Shown here piece by piece: positions 63,709 through 64,000 of a stretch of 64,000 nucleotides of DNA (its first letter is position 1; every line of letters starts with the position of its first letter). Below the pieces are notes generated by a model, which saw nothing but the letters and a program-made list of their open reading frames with translations, was not told the origin of the DNA and did not search any database. The DNA comes from Arthrobacter sp. Soil763 (lineage in GTDB: Bacteria; Actinomycetota; Actinomycetes; Actinomycetales; Micrococcaceae). The stretch covers positions 514,477-578,476 of the forward strand of contig NZ_LMSH01000003.1 of the NCBI RefSeq assembly GCF_001428365.1, in the 5' to 3' direction. The translations under genes and the position numbers were made by a program.

Positions 63709-64000
63709 ATGCAGATTCCGGCTCCTTTCGACTATGTCCGTGCCACCACGGTAGAGGACGCGCTCGAGCTGCTGGCGCGCCACGGACCCGAGTCCCGGAT
63801 CATCGCCGGCGGCCACAGCCTGCTCCCGATGATGAAGCTCCGGCTCTCCCGCCCGGAGTGGCTGATCGATATCAACGACCTCTTCGAACTCGACTTCATC
63901 CTGCGCGACGGGGAGGACCTGCGCATCGGCGCCCTGACCCGGCACACCACGCTGCTGGAATCGGACGAAGTCCACCGGCTGTTCCCGATCGTCCGCGACG
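63709..64000 (+). CDS. CoxM-type FAD-binding subunit of a molybdenum hydroxylase, partial
   Basis: The first 97 residues of the medium subunit of a CO/xanthine dehydrogenase-family enzyme, which carries electrons from the Fe-S subunit to FAD. The sequence opens MQIPAPFDYVRATTVEDALELL and contains the FAD-binding IIAGGHSLLPMMKLRL (about 31-46) and LRIGALTRHTTL. Start ATG 63709 has GAGG 7 nt upstream. The large Mo-binding and Fe-S subunits should follow beyond the window. The actual substrate (CO, purine, aldehyde or aromatic) cannot be told from this piece. Confidence 0.88.
   Translation, partial: MQIPAPFDYVRATTVEDALELLARHGPESRIIAGGHSLLPMMKLRLSRPEWLIDINDLFELDFILRDGEDLRIGALTRHTTLLESDEVHRLFPIVRD

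Overview
The window is high-GC DNA from an actinobacterium. The protein sequences (RbpA, WhiA, OpcA, SufR-like regulator, CtaA/CtaB, bifunctional CoaE-GrpB) and the gene order fit the Micrococcaceae, most likely Arthrobacter or Pseudarthrobacter. The order SufR, ABC exporter, ctaA, ctaB, tkt, tal, zwf, opcA, pgl, secG, tpiA, pgk, gap, whiA, yvcK, rapZ, uvrC matches a conserved chromosomal backbone also known from Mycobacterium tuberculosis. This is core chromosome, not a mobile island. No rRNA, tRNA, CRISPR array, transposase, integrase or prophage gene was seen.

Layout. 1-607: 5' part of an Fe-S regulator of the SufR type, leaving the window. 722-4696: two-gene ABC exporter, heme A synthase (ctaA) and, convergent, heme O synthase (ctaB). 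5198-13483: pentose-phosphate operon tkt-tal-pgi-zwf-opcA-pgl. 13436-17399 (minus): gap-pgk-tpiA-secG-rbpA. 17667-27395 (minus): sodA, whiA-yvcK-rapZ-uvrC, an acyltransferase and uvrA. 27465-31497: heterodimeric ABC exporter with its own GntR regulator. 31640-37021: a methyltransferase, a Ski2-like helicase, an acetyltransferase and a peptidase-like hydrolase. 37034-41604 (minus): TerC with a manganese riboswitch, uvrB, coaE. 41627-43707: YigZ, a frameshifted acetyltransferase and a DUF1810 protein. 44082-49947 (minus): rpsA, an Eis-like acetyltransferase, polA. 49967-54357: thioesterase, reductase-like protein, phosphate transporter with a small membrane partner, a membrane-anchored unknown, a tandem universal stress protein. 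54628-61806: erythromycin-esterase-like protein, beta-CASP RNase, acyl-CoA ligase, YdeP-type molybdenum oxidoreductase. 62161-64000: DUF6457 protein, LysR regulator and the start of a CoxM-type FAD subunit.

The genes form a central-carbon core: the oxidative and non-oxidative pentose pathway and lower glycolysis face each other, with the RNA polymerase factor RbpA at the junction. The whole UvrABC excinuclease and PolA lie in the same 30 kb. The right end has a molybdenum-enzyme theme.

The most unusual signals are non-coding. (1) A family of 78-bp elements, each with three evenly spaced GGRCATGYCC-type dyads, occurs in seven copies at three intergenic loci. (2) A long stem-loop buries the Shine-Dalgarno and start codon of rbpA. 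(3) Many genes, including all three uvr genes, have a TANNNT hexamer 6-7 nt before the start codon, as expected for leaderless mRNAs; at coaE/yigZ two such hexamers overlap back to back. (4) A LexA-like box lies at uvrA. (5) The 3' end of ctaA is partly duplicated around a small inverted-repeat element.
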